From Paraliobacillus sp044383835 (GTDB lineage Bacteria; Bacillota; Bacilli; Bacillales; Amphibacillaceae): a stretch of DNA of 64,000 bases. Numbering within the stretch: the first letter of the stretch is position 1; each line of letters opens with the position of its first letter. The translations under genes were made by a program, and so were the position numbers. Where the stretch lies: NCBI RefSeq assembly GCF_044383835.1, contig NZ_JBISEP010000006.1, positions 1 to 64,000 on the forward strand, read 5' to 3'. Of the stretch, positions 1 to 8,661 are shown piece by piece. The notes under the pieces are model-generated. The model did no database searches. It was not told the origin of the DNA and saw only the letters and a program-made list of their open reading frames with translations.

Positions 1-1
1 T

Positions 2-97
2 TTCCTACATGTCGGCGCGATTTCTGTTGAGGTACGAACTGGAGCCAATATGAGTCTATTATCGGATGTTGTTCGTGCGCTACAGAGCCAATGCTGA
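2..97 (+). pseudogene. IS66-family TnpA-like C-terminal fragment
   Basis: A reading frame open from the window edge to a TGA encodes about 31 residues ending LLSDVVRALQSQC. This resembles the C-terminus of the small IS66-family accessory protein TnpA/OrfA, which normally lies just upstream of tnpB. Its stop overlaps the next ATG in the ATGCTGA arrangement typical of translationally coupled tnpA/tnpB. The upstream part is outside the window, so completeness of this gene is unknown. The IS66 assignment rests on its pairing with the TnpB-like start. Confidence 0.6.
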
Positions 98-147
98 TCA
101 ATAATCAGTTTGATCGTGTCTACCTAGCTCGTGGAAATACGGATATC
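91..147 (+). pseudogene. IS66-family TnpB N-terminal fragment, cut off
   Basis: Translation from the ATG gives a start like MLINNQFDRVYLARGNTDI. This is the characteristic beginning of IS66 TnpB/Orf2, a protein of over 100 residues whose start reads roughly VYLA-G-TDLRKSIDGL. Similarity stops abruptly after GNTDI, at the palindrome GATATC, where the remnant of an oppositely oriented IS4-type transposase begins. Only about 19 residues remain, so the gene is non-functional. Confidence 0.65.
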
Positions 148-1005
148 GGCTATTTCATCAGCGTCTAAATCAAAGCGATTGGTGAGTAAAGTTAGCTCAT
201 TTCCTATTGTATCTAATAGTTTCAATCTGCGAAATACGTTTTCTGAACGATTTTGCGATGTTCCGATGACAACCATTTCGTCTGATAATACGTTAGATAC
301 TGATGGAAGTCGAGAAGTCTCAAGCACTCTTACTACCTCGTTCTTTCGCAAGCGTGAAACAAAAAAGCAACCATCATCTGTCATACGATCGAATCGTTCA
401 TAATCCAGATAGCCCCGATCAAAAACATACATGCAGGCTTTGTCGTCGATCAAAACCTCTAGTTGTCCACGGTCATGTTCAATTGCATTGGTAAGAATCG
501 CTTGATCTGGATAGGAAAGGCGCCTTTCCATAAACACAAGTCGTCAATGTAGCTTTACACCTGACTTTGTTTTACGAAATTCATCCCATTTATGGTTCGT
601 TAAATTTAATGACAATGTACTAGAGTCAATGATCTTTAAGGGTGTTGTTCCTTTTCTTCGTTTTTGAAAATTTGTTTTTTCATGGATCTTAGCAACTAAA
701 TCCAGAAAAATCGTTTGAAAGAAAGCAGTTGGCATCTGATTTAGCTTTCTTCCTAGCTGTGAAAAACTAATGGATTCTAACCCAATTGCTTGTTGTAAAT
801 CATCTGAGAAAACAGCATCACTGAGTGCTCGTAAGCTTTCAGTTTCATGAAGTGGAGCATAAAGCAGTAATGACATAAATGAATCCATATGTAGCTTTTT
901 TGTATAGTGATTCAGTTGATATGTTTTCACCTGTTCTTCAAATAAAGTTTGATTAATAGGCGTTAACCATTGTGTAAATGATGTTTTTCGTGTAGACTTA
1001 TCCAT
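142..1005 (-). pseudogene. IS4-family (DDE) transposase, C-terminally truncated and interrupted by a stop
   Basis: Two consecutive in-frame segments together look like an IS4-family DDE transposase. The N-terminal part (about 153 residues) carries the first catalytic aspartate region, KIIDSSTLSLN. The second part carries the second aspartate region, YVFDRGYLDYERFD. They are separated by a single TGA codon at 544-546 in the same frame, so this is a nonsense mutation rather than a frameshift. The sequence ends at ...DEIADI, just before the expected YR-x-RW-x-IE block with the catalytic glutamate, where it abuts IS66-type sequence. The element therefore cannot make an active transposase. It marks a breakpoint at the left edge of the conserved yqgE-pbpA region. 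Confidence 0.85.
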
Positions 1006-1078
1006 GACTTTTGTCCTTTATATTGGATTTGGATAGGTTACTACCACCAACCATTATAAAGGATTTTTTTATGGGAAT

Positions 1079-1110
1079 ATACTAAATACAGAAAATTCTG
1101 TATTTAGTAT
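1079..1110. repeat. Perfect 15-bp-arm palindrome between transposase remnant and yqgE
   Basis: The arm ATACTAAATACAGAA is followed by AA and its exact reverse complement. No T-run follows on either side, so a classic intrinsic terminator is unlikely. It may be an operator for yqgE, part of the IS end, or a transcription block. I cannot tell which. Confidence 0.7.
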
Positions 1111-1249
1111 CACACGAAAATATTTTAATGCGACGCTAGTGAATTAACATGAGTAACAAATCTTTAAAAGTTGATGCTTATATAAACTGTCGTTGTATAT
1201 CTTGTTTGCTTTTGTTCAAAATAACAGTAGAACATAAAGGAGATAGGAT

Positions 1250-2527
1250 ATGAAGAAAAAATATATAACTATTTTGCTTGGAGATATGGAAGTGAATAGA
1301 GATCTAAAGCTATTACTTACAATTGGCGGTCTTTATGCACTTGCAATTTTTTTATCTAATACATTTGTAAATATATATTTGTGGAAACAGTCTAATGATT
1401 ATGTTTCTATTGCGATTTATAATATGTTTGTTTATATTCTACAGCCCATTACCTTTATTGTTGCAGGGAAAATGGCAAAAAAAATAGACCGTGTATTAGT
1501 ATTGCGAATCGGCGTTAGCACACTAGCTATATTTTTTTTAACGGTACTTTTTGTAGGGGAGAAGGCTGCAACTTACAATATGTTACTTGGAAGCTTGCTA
1601 GGTATTGGCTATGGATTTTATTGGTTAGCATTTAATGTACTTACTTTTGAAATTACAGAACCGGAAACAAGGGATTTTTTTAACGGGTTCTTAGGTTTAA
1701 TGCAATCTTTCGGTGGAATGATTGGTCCAGTTCTGGCTGGGTATATTATTTCGCAATGGGACAACAGTCAAGGTTACACCGTGATATTCACTATTTCTTT
1801 TTTGTTATTCATCGGAGCCGTAACATGTAGCTTCTTTATTCAGCGTCGATCGGCAGAGGGAAAATTTAATTTTCTGAGGATAATAAAAGAAAGAAGGTAT
1901 AATCAAGATTGGTCTAAAATTTTATATGCACACATATTACAGGGACTTAGAGAAGGGATTTTTGTTTTTGTTATTTCTATATGGGTATTTATTTCAACAA
2001 ATAGTGAGTTAGCGTTAGGTACATTTAATTTGGTTTTTTCTGGCTGCTCGTTTTTATGTTATTATGCAGCTACTCGTTTCGTTAAACCGCATATGAGAAA
2101 ACGCTCTATTTTTTTTGGAGGTATGACATTATTTTTGGCAATCTTTTTAATTATTTTTAAGTTGAATTATACAATTTTATTGCTGTATGGCGCTATTATT
2201 GGTATTGCCTATCCTTTATTTACTGTTCCATATGTTTCTCTTACCTATGATGTGATCGGCAAGGGTTGGAGAGCCGGAGAAATGCGGATTGAATATATTG
2301 TTGTTAGGGAGGTTTTTCTTAATATAGGGAGAGTGAGTTCAATAATCATTTTTCTAATAAGTATTCAACTTGTAACACCTGTAACAAGTATTCCTATTGT
2401 ATTACTTATATTAGGTTGTGGGCATTTTCTCGTCTATTTTCTAATTAAAGATATTACATTGCCACTTTTACCTGAAAACGAATTGACAAGGGTGAAAGAA
2501 GATATAATAAATCATGAAAATAGATGA
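1250..2527 (+). CDS. yqgE: Major facilitator superfamily transporter, YqgE-like
   Basis: A polytopic membrane protein of 425 residues with about 12 hydrophobic segments. It has an MFS-style basic loop after the second segment (GKMAKKIDR) and a substrate-binding fold of two six-helix halves separated by a charged loop near residues 195-225. Its substrate is unknown. The assignment rests on length, topology and position: in Bacillus subtilis yqgE lies directly upstream of pbpA and the pst operon, as here. A good GGAG ribosome binding site precedes the ATG. In B. subtilis sodA usually lies before yqgE. Here that side is replaced by insertion sequence debris, suggesting a rearrangement breakpoint. 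Confidence 0.8.
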   Translation: MKKKYITILLGDMEVNRDLKLLLTIGGLYALAIFLSNTFVNIYLWKQSNDYVSIAIYNMFVYILQPITFIVAGKMAKKIDRVLVLRIGVSTLAIFFLTVLFVGEKAATYNMLLGSLLGIGYGFYWLAFNVLTFEITEPETRDFFNGFLGLMQSFGGMIGPVLAGYIISQWDNSQGYTVIFTISFLLFIGAVTCSFFIQRRSAEGKFNFLRIIKERRYNQDWSKILYAHILQGLREGIFVFVISIWVFISTNSELALGTFNLVFSGCSFLCYYAATRFVKPHMRKRSIFFGGMTLFLAIFLIIFKLNYTILLLYGAIIGIAYPLFTVPYVSLTYDVIGKGWRAGEMRIEYIVVREVFLNIGRVSSIIIFLISIQLVTPVTSIPIVLLILGCGHFLVYFLIKDITLPLLPENELTRVKEDIINHENR

Positions 2528-2577
2528 GTGACATGTTATACTATTTCTAGTGAAAAATGATTAGGGGGAAGTATGTA

Positions 2578-4695
2578 ATGGGGAAAAGTAACAAAAAAAA
2601 GAACAAGTCACAAATTCCCTTTCGCTTAAATATATTATTTGTTTTTATTTTTGGTTTGTTTTCGGTATTAATTTTACAATTAGGGGTTGTTCAGATCTTA
2701 AACGGGGAAGAAGCCCAAAAGAAAATTGATGAAACGGAGAGTACAAAAGCATATCTTTCTGTTCCAAGAGGTCTGATGTATGATCGATATCATAACCTGA
2801 TGTTAGAAAATGAATCTACACTTTCAATTACTTATACGCCACCAAAAAATGGCCATAAACCTGAAAAACGTTTAACATTAGCCAAAAAGCTAGCTCAATA
2901 TATTACAATGGCGAAGGATAAAGAAGATTTATCATCAATTGTTAGGGAAAGAGACAAGAAAGAATATTGGTATCTCTTTCATGCTAAAGAAGCAGAAGAT
3001 CGTTTGACAGAAAAAGAAAATGAAATGAATGCTAGTGACAAATATCAAGCTATGTTAGATAAAATAACCGAAGAGGATTATAACAAGTATGATTGGTCAG
3101 ATTCTAACCTGTTAAATGTGGTTGCAATTAAAAAAGAATTAGATGCAGCTAAAGAGTTTACACCTCATATTATAAAAAATGAAAATGTAACAGAGAAAGA
3201 ATACGCCTTAGTATCTGAGCATTTATATGAATTAGAAGGTATTGACGCGAAGATTGATTGGAATAGAGTGTCAAAAGTGGAAGATACCTTTTCAACGTTT
3301 ATAGGGAATATTACGACAACAGATCAAGGGATCCCACAAGAAAATGAAGCATATTATTTAGCTCGGGGCTATAGTCGAAATGATCGCGTAGGAACAAGTG
3401 GTTTGGAAAAAGAATATGAAAGTGTGTTACGTGGGCAAAAAGAAGTCATTGAATTCACTACAAACAATAATGATGAAATTGTTGGTCAAAAGACAGTTGT
3501 CGAAGGAAAAAGTGGAGACGATTTAGTTTTAACAGTTGATATTGAATTACAACAAGCTGTTGATAAGATCACACAAGAAGAGTTACAGCGTTTTATTAAA
3601 TCCAATCCTTCTGAAAATCGCTACATGGAAGATGCACTCGTTGTAATGATGGATCCACAAACAGGAGAAGTCTTGGCAATGTCAGGTGCGCATCGAGATA
3701 GGAAAACAAATGAATATCGTGATGAAGGCCATCGAACAATTTATAATAATAATATGCCGGGGTCAACGATTAAAGGCGCAACAGTTTTAGCTGGATTAGA
3801 TTCTGGTGTCATTCGCCCAGGAGAAAGAATTTATGATAAGCCAATGAAAATAGCAGGAACACCATTAATGAGTTCTTGGAAGAATATGCAGTCTATTAAT
3901 GACATTCAAGCGATTGAAGATTCTTCCAACATTTATATGGCTGAAATAGCAGTAAGATTAGCAGGTGCGAACTATCAATACAATCAGCCACTACGTAGTT
4001 TTAATTATGAAGCATTTCAAACTTTACGTAATTATTATAGTCAGTTTGGTTTAGGAGTAGAAACAGGAATAGATTTACCGTATGAAGCGCCAGGTATTAT
4101 TGGGAAAGATCCAGAAGCGGGTAATTTGCTGTATTTATCTTTTGGACAGTATGATGCCTATACAACATTGCAATTAGCGCAATATGTATCGACAATAGCT
4201 AACGATGGTTATCGTGTTCAACCACATTTAGTGAAAGAAATTCATCAAGCGAATGGATCAAAAGAGTCGTTGGGCCCTGTAGCTGAATCATTTGATACAA
4301 ATGTGTTAAATAGAGTATCTATGAAACAAGATTATATTGATCGTGTTAAAGAAGGTTTTAGGCGTGTAGTAACTCACGGAACCGCTAGAAGACATTGGAG
4401 TAATAATCCTTATAAAGTAGCGACTAAGACTGGTACAGCACAAAATGATGTATATGAGGATGATGTATTAAAAGAACAAACCTACAATTTAACATTAGTA
4501 GGATATGCACCGTATGACGAGCCAGAAATCGCTTTTTCTATTGTCGTTCCTAGAGCTGGGACGGGAAATGACCAAAATGGTATTCATCATAATATTGGTA
4601 ATCGAATTATTAATAAATATTTCGAATTAAAAGAACAACGTGCAATAGAGGGTAAAACAGAAACTGAAAAAGATATAGAAGGCGTAAATGAATAA
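2578..4695 (+). CDS. pbpA: Penicillin-binding protein 2 (class B transpeptidase)
   Basis: Class B high-molecular-weight PBP that cross-links peptidoglycan during elongation. It has a short basic cytoplasmic tail and one membrane segment (about residues 15-38 from this start), then a dimerisation domain, then a transpeptidase domain. The three penicillin-binding motifs are visible: S396-T-I-K (nucleophile serine), S449-S-N, and K617-T-G. An upstream in-frame ATG at 2557 would place the strong AGGGGGAAG ribosome binding site inside the coding region, so 2578 (MGKSNKKK) is chosen, giving 705 residues. The gene sits between yqgE and pstS as in Bacillus, and an intrinsic terminator follows it. Confidence 0.93.
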   Translation: MGKSNKKKNKSQIPFRLNILFVFIFGLFSVLILQLGVVQILNGEEAQKKIDETESTKAYLSVPRGLMYDRYHNLMLENESTLSITYTPPKNGHKPEKRLTLAKKLAQYITMAKDKEDLSSIVRERDKKEYWYLFHAKEAEDRLTEKENEMNASDKYQAMLDKITEEDYNKYDWSDSNLLNVVAIKKELDAAKEFTPHIIKNENVTEKEYALVSEHLYELEGIDAKIDWNRVSKVEDTFSTFIGNITTTDQGIPQENEAYYLARGYSRNDRVGTSGLEKEYESVLRGQKEVIEFTTNNNDEIVGQKTVVEGKSGDDLVLTVDIELQQAVDKITQEELQRFIKSNPSENRYMEDALVVMMDPQTGEVLAMSGAHRDRKTNEYRDEGHRTIYNNNMPGSTIKGATVLAGLDSGVIRPGERIYDKPMKIAGTPLMSSWKNMQSINDIQAIEDSSNIYMAEIAVRLAGANYQYNQPLRSFNYEAFQTLRNYYSQFGLGVETGIDLPYEAPGIIGKDPEAGNLLYLSFGQYDAYTTLQLAQYVSTIANDGYRVQPHLVKEIHQANGSKESLGPVAESFDTNVLNRVSMKQDYIDRVKEGFRRVVTHGTARRHWSNNPYKVATKTGTAQNDVYEDDVLKEQTYNLTLVGYAPYDEPEIAFSIVVPRAGTGNDQNGIHHNIGNRIINKYFELKEQRAIEGKTETEKDIEGVNE

Positions 4696-4702
4696 CGATG
4701 TG

Positions 4703-4740
4703 AAGAGAGGGAAAGCTGATAAGGCTTTTCCTCTTTTTTT
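4703..4740 (+). terminator. Intrinsic terminator after pbpA
   Basis: A GAGGGAAAGC / GCTTTTCCTC stem (with G-U pairing) and a short loop are followed by a run of seven T. It isolates pbpA from the Pho-regulated pst operon. Confidence 0.85.
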
Positions 4741-4753
4741 GACAAAATGATTA

Positions 4754-4807
4754 TTTACAGATTCTTTACACTCAATTAACTATAGCTTAAAAATTAATCG
4801 TTATGAT
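4754..4807 (+). promoter_or_regulatory. Pho box (PhoP binding site) and pst promoter -10
   Basis: Four six-base repeats, TTTACA, TTTACA, TTAACT and TTAAAA, start at 4754, 4765, 4776 and 4787, exactly 11 bases apart. This is the arrangement bound by PhoP-phosphate dimers in Bacillus (consensus TT-A/T-ACA). A TATGAT -10 element follows at 4802. The operon should be induced by phosphate starvation. Confidence 0.9.
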
Positions 4808-4863
4808 AAGAATATAGCAAAAAAATAGATTTTGCTTTCAAAAAACTAAGGGGGACTATTAAT

Positions 4864-5847
4864 ATGAAACAAATTAAAATGATCGGATTTGTACTGTTAA
4901 CTATACTGACAATTGGATTCCTTGCTGCGTGTGGATCAGGTGATAGTAAAAATTCAGAAGACACAAAAAATACAGATGAAAAAGCTTCGTCAGAAAAATT
5001 AGAAGGCAGTGTTGTTGTCGATGGATCAGGTACTGTATATCCTTTAATGGCGCGCGTTGCTGAAGAATATATGCTCACAGAGCAAGATAATGTTTCAGTA
5101 GAAGTAGGACGTTCAGGAACAAGTGCAGGTTTTGAAAAATTTTTAGCGGAAGATGGTACAGATTTCAATGATGCTTCTAGACAAATCAAAGATAAAGAGA
5201 CAAAGACAGCAGAAGAACTAGGAATTGAGGTAGAGGAATTAAAAGTGGCACTTGATGGGTTAACCATTGTTACGCATCCTGATAATGATTGGGCTACTGA
5301 AATGACTGCCGAAGAAGTAATGAACATTTTTAAAGCTGACGCTGGCGTAACTAATTGGTCTGATATTAACCCTGAATGGCCTAGTGAAAAGATAAATACC
5401 TATGGACCAAATGAAAATCATGGAACATATGAGTTTTTCTATGAAAGCATTTTAGAAGAACAAGATCTAGTGTCGGATATCGATTTGCAACAAGAGTATT
5501 CTACGTTAGTTACATTAATATCTCAAGACCCAAATGCAATTGGATTCTTTGGATTTGGCTACTATGTGAATAATCAAGATAGCTTACAAGCTGTAAGTAT
5601 TGATTTCGGTGAAGGAGCCGTTGAACCATCTTTAGAAACGATTGATGAAAACGGACCATATAAAGCATTTACTCGACCAGTATTCACTTACTTAAATGTA
5701 AATAATGCGAAGGAAAAGCCGCAAGTATTAGATTATGCATTATTTGTTATGAACAATGTAAATACATTTGCAGGTGAAACAGGATTTGCTCCTATACCAG
5801 AAGAAGAGGTACAAGCACATTTAGATTTCTTAGAAGGGTTACAATAA
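4864..5847 (+). CDS. pstS: Phosphate ABC transporter substrate-binding lipoprotein PstS
   Basis: High-affinity phosphate-binding lipoprotein. The signal peptide ends in a lipobox, LAAC, with lipidated cysteine C23, followed by a low-complexity acidic and serine linker (residues 24-48). The mature domain shows phosphate-binding features: VDGSGTVYPLM, VGRSGTSAGFEKF and DASRQIKDKE. The ATG has a GGGGGA ribosome binding site. First gene of the pstS-C-A-B-phoU cluster, directly behind a Pho box. A stem-loop separates it from pstC, which probably allows more PstS than permease to be made. Confidence 0.95.
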   Translation: MKQIKMIGFVLLTILTIGFLAACGSGDSKNSEDTKNTDEKASSEKLEGSVVVDGSGTVYPLMARVAEEYMLTEQDNVSVEVGRSGTSAGFEKFLAEDGTDFNDASRQIKDKETKTAEELGIEVEELKVALDGLTIVTHPDNDWATEMTAEEVMNIFKADAGVTNWSDINPEWPSEKINTYGPNENHGTYEFFYESILEEQDLVSDIDLQQEYSTLVTLISQDPNAIGFFGFGYYVNNQDSLQAVSIDFGEGAVEPSLETIDENGPYKAFTRPVFTYLNVNNAKEKPQVLDYALFVMNNVNTFAGETGFAPIPEEEVQAHLDFLEGLQ

Positions 5848-5873
5848 AAAAAGCGTAAGGTACTAGTGAGAGA

Positions 5874-5897
5874 AGAAGAGAGTGTTAGCTCTCTTCT
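5874..5897 (+). terminator. Stem-loop between pstS and pstC (attenuator or mRNA stabiliser)
   Basis: Arms AGAAGAGAG and CTCTCTTCT are perfectly complementary around a six-base loop. Only a weak TTATTG follows, so it is more likely a partial terminator or 3'-end stabilising hairpin than a full stop. Such intercistronic hairpins are known to raise the yield of the binding protein relative to the permease genes. Confidence 0.7.
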
Positions 5898-5925
5898 TAT
5901 TGCTAGTGTTGAAAGGGTGTAAGAC

Positions 5926-6882
5926 ATGAAAGCTAATAACCAAACAAATATAGAAAATTCAGTTCAAGTAAGAAAATTATTAGCGAAAAATAAAAACGCA
6001 AAAAATTTATTTGCAATTGGTGAAAAGGTCATACCTAAATTGCTATTGCTAATCGCGCTACTATCTGTCTTGACTACAATTGGAATCATTGTAACTTTAG
6101 TAACTGAGACAGTTGAATTTTTTCAACGTATTTCCATTATTGAATTTTTTACTGGAACAATACTGAAACCTTTAAGTCAAAATCCCGAGTTTGGTATTTT
6201 ACCACTCATAAACGGAACGATCATTTCTTCTATTATCGCAATGTTAGTTGCTGGACCAATCGGGATCATGACAGCCATTTATTTAAGCGAGTATGCAACA
6301 GATCGCGTGCGAAGAATGTTGAAGCCAATGTTGGAGTTATTAGCAGGTATACCTACGATTGTATATGGTTTCTTTGCGTTTACGTTTGTTACACCACTGT
6401 TACGACAAATCATTCCTGGATTAGAAGCTACCAATATCTTAAGCCCAGGAATTGTAATGGGTATTATGATTATTCCAATGATTGCATCATTGTCGGAAGA
6501 TGCGATGAGTTCTGTTCCTAATGCAATGAGAGAAGGGGCATTAGCATTAGGGGCAACCAAATTAGAAGTAACTTTTCGGGTTATTATTCCAGCTGCTTTG
6601 TCGGGGATTATATCTTCATTTGTACTTGGGATATCACGAGCTATTGGCGAAACGATGATTGTAACGATAGCAAGTGGTAGTTCAAAAAACTTTACTTTTG
6701 ACATTACCGAATCCATGCAAACAATGACTGCTTATATTGTTGAAGTATCAGGTGGAGATGCGCCAGCAGGTTCAACGATTTACTACAGTCTGTATGCAGT
6801 GGCAATGACGCTATTTGTCTTTACTTTAATTATGAACATTATCGCTCGATATATCTCCAAGCGTTTCAAGGAGGAATATTAG
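5926..6882 (+). CDS. pstC: Phosphate ABC transporter permease PstC
   Basis: Inner-membrane permease subunit, 318 residues, with a cytoplasmic N-terminal extension (about 40 residues) and six hydrophobic segments. The cytoplasmic coupling loop has the EAA-like pattern MREGALALGATKLE, which contacts the ATPase PstB. The conserved SRAIGETM follows. The ribosome binding site AAAGGGTG precedes the ATG. It pairs with PstA to form the channel fed by PstS. The stop codon is adjacent to the pstA start. Confidence 0.95.
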   Translation: MKANNQTNIENSVQVRKLLAKNKNAKNLFAIGEKVIPKLLLLIALLSVLTTIGIIVTLVTETVEFFQRISIIEFFTGTILKPLSQNPEFGILPLINGTIISSIIAMLVAGPIGIMTAIYLSEYATDRVRRMLKPMLELLAGIPTIVYGFFAFTFVTPLLRQIIPGLEATNILSPGIVMGIMIIPMIASLSEDAMSSVPNAMREGALALGATKLEVTFRVIIPAALSGIISSFVLGISRAIGETMIVTIASGSSKNFTFDITESMQTMTAYIVEVSGGDAPAGSTIYYSLYAVAMTLFVFTLIMNIIARYISKRFKEEY

Positions 6883-7767
6883 ATGAAATATATAGATGCA
6901 GAAAAAGTGAAAAACAACATGGGGACAAGATTAATTCTAAATAAAACATTAAAGTCGATATTCCTTTTAGCTACATTGTTCGGACTTATTGTTCTTGCCG
7001 TTTTAATTATCCGTGTACTAACAGAAGGGTTGAGTTATATTGACTTACATTTTTTAAGCAGTAAACTTTCTACCAATCCAGAGAGAGCAGGGATTATGGG
7101 AGCAATATTAGGAACATTATGGTTAATGGCTGTTGTTGTACCTGTTACTATGTTTCTTGGTATAGGTACAGCTATTTACAATGAGTTATATGCATCAAAA
7201 GGTCGTTTTCAACAGCTTATTCAAACAAATATAGCTAATTTGGCGGGTGTTCCTTCTATTGTTTATGGCATTTTGGGCATGACGATTTTCGTTCGTGCAC
7301 TGGACTTTGGAAATATTGTATTAGCTGGTGGATTAACGATGTCATTGTTAATATTACCAATTGTAATTGTTTCAAGTCAGGAAGCTATTCGTTCAGTACC
7401 ACAACATTTAAGTGAAGCTTCCTATGGTTTAGGAGCTACAAAATGGCAAACGGTTAAAAACATTATTTTACCAGCTGCTTTACCCGGTATATTAACTGGA
7501 ACCATTCTTGCACTATCCCGTGCTATCGGTGAAACAGCACCTCTGGTTGTGCTAGGAATTCCTGCACTACTTTTACCATTTCCGGGGGGGATCTTTGATA
7601 AATTTACTGTTTTGCCAATGCAAATATATTACTGGACAATTGATTCTTCTTTAGTTGATGAATATGCTTATTTGGCTTCAGCGACAATAATTGTCTTACT
7701 TATTATGCTGTTTCTACTAAATTCAGTAGCAATCATCATTCGTAATAAATTTCAACACAGATATTAA
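6883..7767 (+). CDS. pstA: Phosphate ABC transporter permease PstA
   Basis: Second permease subunit, 294 residues, six membrane segments. It carries the EAA loop LSEASYGLGATKWQ and the SRAIGETAPL motif shared by PstA proteins. It starts immediately after the pstC stop, with an AAGGAGG site lying inside the end of pstC, so the two are translationally coupled. Confidence 0.95.
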   Translation: MKYIDAEKVKNNMGTRLILNKTLKSIFLLATLFGLIVLAVLIIRVLTEGLSYIDLHFLSSKLSTNPERAGIMGAILGTLWLMAVVVPVTMFLGIGTAIYNELYASKGRFQQLIQTNIANLAGVPSIVYGILGMTIFVRALDFGNIVLAGGLTMSLLILPIVIVSSQEAIRSVPQHLSEASYGLGATKWQTVKNIILPAALPGILTGTILALSRAIGETAPLVVLGIPALLLPFPGGIFDKFTVLPMQIYYWTIDSSLVDEYAYLASATIIVLLIMLFLLNSVAIIIRNKFQHRY

Positions 7768-7782
7768 TAGAAGGGTGAGGGA

Positions 7783-8592
7783 ATGAACGTGCTAATAGAG
7801 AAAACGCAACATTCGAATGAAATAAAAAAAGAATGCGACAATGTAGTGTTTCATACGAAAGATTTAAATTTATGGTATAACACATCCCATGCACTTAAAA
7901 GTATAAATTTACCAATATATGAAAAGAAAGTAACAGCGATTATTGGACCTTCCGGTTGTGGAAAATCAACCTATTTGAAGACATTAAATCGTATGGTTGA
8001 ATTAGTGCAAGGGGTTAGAACTTCAGGAACCATTACGTATCGTGACCAAAATATATTAGATCGATCATTTAAAGTGGAAGAGTTAAGAACAAATGTAGGA
8101 ATGGTCTTTCAAAAGCCAAATCCCTTTCCGAAATCGATTTATGAAAATATTGCTTATGGACCGAAAATTCACGGTATTAAAAACAAGAAAATATTGGACC
8201 AAATTGTAGAGAAAAGTTTACGTGGTGCATATATCTGGGATGAAGTAAAGGATCGTTTAAAAGAAAATGCGTATGGATTATCAGGAGGGCAACAACAACG
8301 ATTATGTATCGCCAGGTCTCTTGCTATTGAACCAGATGTATTATTGATGGACGAACCAACTTCTGCGCTTGATCCAAAATCAACATTGAAAGTGGAAGAG
8401 TTAATTCAAGAATTGAAAAAAGACTATTCTATTGTCATTGTTACACATAACATGCAACAAGCAGCTCGTATATCTGATCATACAGCATTTCTGTTGAATG
8501 GAGAGCTTGTTGAATTTTCAGATACCGATACGTTATTTTCAACACCAAAGGATAAACGAACAGAAGATTATATTACTGGTCGTTTTGGTTAA
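7783..8592 (+). CDS. pstB: Phosphate ABC transporter ATP-binding protein PstB
   Basis: ATPase that powers PstCA. Walker A GPSGCGKST, the ABC signature LSGGQQQRL, Walker B VLLMDEPTSALD and the switch histidine in VTHNMQQ are all present. Length is 269 residues, typical for PstB with a short N-terminal extension. Bacillus subtilis carries two pstB genes in this operon. Only one is present here, and phoU follows instead, as in many other Firmicutes. Confidence 0.95.
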   Translation: MNVLIEKTQHSNEIKKECDNVVFHTKDLNLWYNTSHALKSINLPIYEKKVTAIIGPSGCGKSTYLKTLNRMVELVQGVRTSGTITYRDQNILDRSFKVEELRTNVGMVFQKPNPFPKSIYENIAYGPKIHGIKNKKILDQIVEKSLRGAYIWDEVKDRLKENAYGLSGGQQQRLCIARSLAIEPDVLLMDEPTSALDPKSTLKVEELIQELKKDYSIVIVTHNMQQAARISDHTAFLLNGELVEFSDTDTLFSTPKDKRTEDYITGRFG

Positions 8593-8661
8593 TAGGAGTA
8601 TAGCCTTTGAGTTTGTGAATCGAGTTGAATGACAATGTAATAAAAGGAGGAGCATGATCCA

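Noticed and set aside
4794..5327. 177-residue minus-strand frame across pstS
   Set aside because: Serine-rich shadow of the pstS coding strand. No ribosome binding site or family match, and it covers the Pho promoter.
6279..6716. 145-residue minus-strand frame inside pstC
   Set aside because: Antisense shadow of a strongly supported permease gene.
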